From an uncultured Chloroflexota bacterium (GTDB taxonomy: Bacteria > Chloroflexota > Anaerolineae > Anaerolineales > Anaerolineaceae), in contig CADBKS010000004.1 of assembly GCA_902795255.1 (NCBI GenBank), positions 1-9,165 on the forward strand: a DNA stretch of 9,165 nucleotides, written 5' to 3'. How positions within the stretch are numbered: position 1 is the stretch's first letter; each line of letters begins with the position of its first letter. Of this stretch, positions 6,127 through 9,165 are shown piece by piece. The notes beneath the pieces were generated by a model, which worked only from the letters and a program-made list of their open reading frames with translations, ran no database searches and was not told where the DNA came from. Both the position numbers and the translations under genes were made by a program.

Positions 6127-6154
6127 AAAGTCCGGAGCGGTTTCTCCGGACTTT
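6127..6154. terminator. Bidirectional terminator between the ECF operon and the GH3 gene
   Basis: AAAGTCCGGAG (6127-6137) and CTCCGGACTTT (6144-6154) form a perfect 11-bp stem with a 6-nt loop. On the plus strand it is followed by ATTGTTTT, and on the minus strand by TTATTT. It lies 20 bp after the T-component stop and 6 bp after the GH3 stop on the other strand, so both convergent transcripts can use it. Confidence 0.9.
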
Positions 6155-6160
6155 ATTGTT

Positions 6161-8566
6161 TTAATCCAGCTTCAGGATCAGTTCGAGGACCCTTCTGGCG
6201 GATCTTGTGATCGTTTCTTCACTGATCAGGCCTTTCTCATAGGCCCGTTTCACCCGCTCGGGAAACCCGGTACCCATCTTGATGTCGTTGCCGGCATTCA
6301 GCTCTTTATACTGCTCCGCGTTGTTCCACCAGTCGGTCATCACGGCACCGCGGTAGCCCCATTCCCCGCGCAGGATCCCGTCCAGGAGGTCTTTATTCTC
6401 CGAGGCGCGCTCACCGTTCACCAGGTTGTAGGCGGTCATCAGCGACATCGGATGTGCGGTCTTCACGGCGATCTCAAAGCCCTTCAGATAGATCTCCCGC
6501 AGGGCCCGTTCCGAGACCCGTGAGTCACTGTTCTTGCGGTTCGTTTCCTTGTTGTTGCAGCAGAAATGCTTGATCGCGGCAGCGACCGTATTGCGCTGGA
6601 TCCCGCGGATCATCGCGGCTGAAAGCGTCCCGGTCAGGTACGGGTCCTCGGAATAGTATTCAAAGTTCCGGCCGCAGAGCGGGCTCCGGTGGATGCAGAT
6701 TGCCGGAGTCAGCCAGATCGAAATATTGTTTTCCCGGACCTCCTCACCGGCCGCGAACCCGACCTTTTCGACAATGGACGGGTCCCAGGTGGAAGCCAGC
6801 AGTGTCGAACAGGGGAAAGCGGTCGTATAAACACCGCACTCCGGCCGGATCCGGAGCCCGGCAGGGCCGTCCGCGGTCATGACCGAAGGGACGCCGTACT
6901 CCGGAAGGTTCCCGAAACCGAAAGTATTCGCCACCCCCGTGTTCGGCTGACCGCCCAGCAGATGGATCTTCTCATCAATGCTGAGCTGAGCGATGAATTC
7001 GTCAAGGGTGCATTTTTCATCCGCCACATCATCCAGAATGAATTCTTTTTCCCGCTCGAAGAACTTCATGCGGTCGATAAAACGGGTCTGCGGTGTCAGG
7101 CATTCATCACCGGAGAAGCCCTCCCAGCCGAGCCCGTTCTGCATATGGTCATGCGGTTCTCCGGCGGGCAGCGTTTCATAAGTGCCGTCGGAGCGCAGGC
7201 GTTTTTCCAGCTGCCACGGGGCGGCCCTGGAGATCAGCTGTTCCGTGACCCGGTCCGAATCCTGCCGGAAGGAATAGGGGAGCAGGACCGCATCCCTGAC
7301 GTTTGCCCCGGCATAAAAGCGGTATTCCCCCTTTTCGAGCACATAAGCGGAACGGGCGATCTTACCGAGATCGTCGTAGGAAGCCATATCCGCAACCGGG
7401 AAGCTGAGTTCAAGCTCCTGACGCTCATCCGGCGCCAGCAGGCCGGTCTTGGCAAAGGCGGCCAGTTCGCGGGAAGGTTTCCCGAGCAGCCCGTCCGGAG
7501 CCGAGTAGTAAAGCTGCACCACTTCCTTCCCGGCGGTCCTGCCGCAGTTCCGGACACTGACCTTCACCGTGATCCGGTCATCCGCCTCACCGGCGGAGAT
7601 CAGGTCGACGGCAAAATCCGTATAGGAAAGGCCGTAGCCGAAAGGATAAATGACTTTCTGCTTCATCCCGGGAATCGTTTCAAAGAAGCGGTAGCCGACA
7701 TAAATGTCTTCCGTATAGTCCACATAGTCCGGAGATTCATGGAACCCCGCGGTCGACGGATAATCATCCAGATCCCGAGCGGCCGTATCCGGCAGTCTGC
7801 CGCAGGGAGAAGCGTTCCCCATCAGCAGATCCGCGGCAGCCAGTCCGCCCATCATCCCGCCCTGCCAGGCAAGCAGGGCAGAGTCGATCCGCGGATCTTC
7901 CGAGAACCATTTGAAGTCCATCAGCCCGCCGATGTTCAACACAACGATCACCCGCGGGAAATCAGCGCATACTTTTTCCACCAGGGTCTTTTCCCCGGCT
8001 GTCAGATAAAAATCGCTGTCCGGGAACAAGCGCCGGGAGAGACGGAGAAATTCCAAGCCGTATTCATCCTGGCCTTCAAACTCCCGTCCCATCCGATCCC
8101 AGCCCTCTCCGGAGAACCTGCAGATCGAGATAACAGCCGTATCCGTAAACTCCCTGGCACCGGCCAGCAGCTGCAGCGGAACAGCCGGTTCAACGGTCAG
8201 TCCCGGAAGCGCTCCCTCCTCCAGCTGTTTTTGTACATTCTCACGGTAAAAGGCGCACAGCGGTTCGTAAATCTCAGGGGCGTTCGGCTGCTGTTTCAGC
8301 CCTTCATAAAGATCGATCGTGAAGGAGCAGGTCACGTCACCGCTTCCCCCGCCGCCTTTAACATAATCAAATGTCCCTTTTCCGAAAAGCGCTACGCGGG
8401 AACCGCCGGCCAGCGGAAGCAGCCCGCCCTCATTTTTCAGGAGGACCATCCCCTCCCGCGCGGCTTCCCGCGCGATCGCCAGGTGTTCCTCACCTGCCGT
8501 GACTTTCGATTTTCCTTCATACAACGGTAAATTGACCTGATACCTGGGACGGGTCCAATGGTTCAT
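6161..8566 (-). CDS. GH3 beta-glucosidase-type enzyme with permuted domain order (801 aa)
   Basis: Retaining glycoside hydrolase, most likely releasing glucose from cello-oligosaccharides or other beta-glucosides; exact specificity is not readable. Domains run in the reverse of the usual GH3 order. The sandwich domain normally C-terminal comes first (about 30-315; AREAAREGMVLLKNEGGLLPL-like at 32-52, general acid/base candidate E154 in SGEGWDR, and YPFGYGLSYTDF at 307-318). An FN3-like domain follows (about 330-430; VVQLYYSAP at 349-357), and the TIM barrel comes last (about 524-801; TADGPAGLR 564-572, CGRNFEYYSEDP 631-642, KHF 666-668, nucleophile D745 in VMTDWW). This order is known for Ruminococcus albus and Butyrivibrio fibrisolvens enzymes. 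There is no signal peptide, so it is probably cytoplasmic. The start is ATG 8566, with GGAGG 4 nt upstream. The longer in-frame ATG at 8617 has no ribosome binding site and overlaps the -10 box. Confidence 0.93.
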   Translation of the reverse strand: MNHWTRPRYQVNLPLYEGKSKVTAGEEHLAIAREAAREGMVLLKNEGGLLPLAGGSRVALFGKGTFDYVKGGGGSGDVTCSFTIDLYEGLKQQPNAPEIYEPLCAFYRENVQKQLEEGALPGLTVEPAVPLQLLAGAREFTDTAVISICRFSGEGWDRMGREFEGQDEYGLEFLRLSRRLFPDSDFYLTAGEKTLVEKVCADFPRVIVVLNIGGLMDFKWFSEDPRIDSALLAWQGGMMGGLAAADLLMGNASPCGRLPDTAARDLDDYPSTAGFHESPDYVDYTEDIYVGYRFFETIPGMKQKVIYPFGYGLSYTDFAVDLISAGEADDRITVKVSVRNCGRTAGKEVVQLYYSAPDGLLGKPSRELAAFAKTGLLAPDERQELELSFPVADMASYDDLGKIARSAYVLEKGEYRFYAGANVRDAVLLPYSFRQDSDRVTEQLISRAAPWQLEKRLRSDGTYETLPAGEPHDHMQNGLGWEGFSGDECLTPQTRFIDRMKFFEREKEFILDDVADEKCTLDEFIAQLSIDEKIHLLGGQPNTGVANTFGFGNLPEYGVPSVMTADGPAGLRIRPECGVYTTAFPCSTLLASTWDPSIVEKVGFAAGEEVRENNISIWLTPAICIHRSPLCGRNFEYYSEDPYLTGTLSAAMIRGIQRNTVAAAIKHFCCNNKETNRKNSDSRVSERALREIYLKGFEIAVKTAHPMSLMTAYNLVNGERASENKDLLDGILRGEWGYRGAVMTDWWNNAEQYKELNAGNDIKMGTGFPERVKRAYEKGLISEETITRSARRVLELILKLD

Positions 8567-8600
8567 ACTGCCTCCGAATGACTGTGTGATCTCAGGCACT

Positions 8601-8606
8601 ATTATA
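8601..8606 (-). promoter_or_regulatory. Probable -10 box of the GH3 gene
   Basis: The minus strand reads GGTATAATAGTG, with TATAAT at 8606-8601, 34 nt before the GH3 start codon. No clear -35 hexamer is present 16 to 18 nt upstream. I see no inverted repeat between it and the start that would suggest a LacI-type operator. Confidence 0.5.
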
Positions 8607-8673
8607 CCGTGAAACAACGCAGATCCCTTTCATATCCCGTATCTGCTGAAGCAAATGTCCCCCGCAAACATGA

Positions 8674-8679
8674 TAGAAT
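8674..8679 (+). promoter_or_regulatory. Possible -10 box of the HAD hydrolase gene
   Basis: TAGAAT in the context CATGATAGAATTC lies 19 nt before the ATG at 8699, giving a very short leader. There is no convincing -35. It is the best candidate in the 132-bp divergent region shared with the GH3 gene, which otherwise holds only the GH3 promoter. Confidence 0.3.
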
Positions 8680-8698
8680 TCAATCCAAGGCAGACAGC

Positions 8699-9165
8699 AT
8701 GAAAGAACATTACCGGCATTTCATTTTTGATCTTTACGGGACACTGGCCGATATCCGGACCGATGAAACGCTTCCCGAAGTCCGTCAGGCCGTATCGGAA
8801 TTTCTTGTCGAAAGAGGGATCCGCTGCACGCCGGATGAATTTCAGGATGCGTACCCGCAGATGTGTGACGCCCTGCAGCGTGAAAAAGACGCGGAACTGC
8901 GCTCGGCAGGGACCGCCGGGCCCGCGGAGATCGACATTCTGAAGGTCTGGGACGCCCTGGCCGCGGAAAAAGGCGGCCGCCTCACGCCGGATGATAAACA
9001 GGAACTGTCGGCGCTTTTCCGCAGAAAATCGACCTGCCGGCTGCGTCTGTTTCCGGGTGCAGAGAAAGTTCTGCAGGCGCTCGGGAATGCCGGGAAAACC
9101 GTCTGCCTCCTCACCAACGCGCAGGAAAGCTTCACCATGCCCGAACTGCGGGAGCTTGGCATCCT
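8699..9165 (+). CDS. HAD-superfamily hydrolase, N-terminal 155 residues; truncated by window edge
   Basis: Predicted phosphatase or related HAD hydrolase of unknown substrate. The frame opens at ATG 8699 (MKEHYRHFIFDLYGTLADI) and is still open at base 9165. HAD motif I is DLYGTL at 11-16: nucleophile D11 is present, but the second Asp usual in phosphatases (DxDGT) is Tyr 13, as in haloacid dehalogenase-like members and many clostridial HAD proteins annotated only generically. Residues about 20-110 form a helical cap, and motif II appears as LLTNAQ with the conserved Thr (T139). Motifs III and IV lie outside the window. AAGG (8687-8690) lies 8 nt before the ATG. The gene is divergent from GH3; no functional link is evident. 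Confidence 0.82.
   Translation, partial: MKEHYRHFIFDLYGTLADIRTDETLPEVRQAVSEFLVERGIRCTPDEFQDAYPQMCDALQREKDAELRSAGTAGPAEIDILKVWDALAAEKGGRLTPDDKQELSALFRRKSTCRLRLFPGAEKVLQALGNAGKTVCLLTNAQESFTMPELRELGI

Noticed and set aside
6689..8530. 613-codon open frame on the plus strand opposite GH3
   Set aside because: It is exactly antisense to a well-supported GH3 gene, has no recognisable domain, is rich in Arg/Gln/Phe/Pro as expected from antisense of GC-rich codons, and has no ribosome binding site of note.

Overview
The window looks like chromosomal DNA of a fibre-associated, GC-rich member of the Clostridia (Eubacteriales; a rumen or gut lineage is plausible). This rests on a cellobiose phosphorylase close in sequence to the Clostridium thermocellum type, a domain-permuted GH3 beta-glucosidase of the kind known from Ruminococcus and Butyrivibrio, a Gram-positive-type ECF vitamin transporter, strong AGGAG/GGAGG ribosome binding sites and TATAAT -10 boxes. 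The species cannot be named from the sequence.

Layout. Positions 1-2410 (minus strand) hold a two-gene unit: a macrodomain protein with an extra C-terminal helical domain (1427-2410), then, 19 bp downstream, a GH94 cellobiose phosphorylase (1-1407) that runs off the left edge before its catalytic aspartate. Positions 2411-2963 contain no gene. They carry a composite repeat region: several 7-bp arrays, a perfect tandem 43-bp duplication, and inverted arms around a GC-rich core. It lies between the divergent promoters of the macrodomain and ECF genes.

Positions 2964-6106 (plus strand) encode a complete ECF importer set: a UPF0397/PF07155 S component, a double-NBD ATPase and a T component. The second nucleotide-binding domain of the ATPase is cut by a single in-frame TGA immediately after its Walker B motif, and the remaining 102 codons continue in the same frame. 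Between the S and ATPase genes sits a perfect intrinsic terminator-like hairpin. An 11-codon ORF overlaps the hairpin and ends on the ATPase start codon, a layout that suggests attenuation or translational coupling.

A shared bidirectional terminator (6127-6154) separates this operon from the convergent GH3 gene (6161-8566, minus strand). The GH3 domain order is swapped: C-terminal-type sandwich, then FN3, then TIM barrel. Divergent from it is the start of a HAD-family hydrolase (8699 to the right edge).

How the genes fit together. The GH94 and GH3 enzymes both lack secretion signals and would process imported cello-oligosaccharides in the cytoplasm, one by phosphorolysis and one by hydrolysis. 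The ECF system is a separate micronutrient importer, and its energising module is called into question by the nonsense codon. The clearest unusual features are this TGA, the S/ATPase attenuator layout and the 7-bp-based composite repeat.
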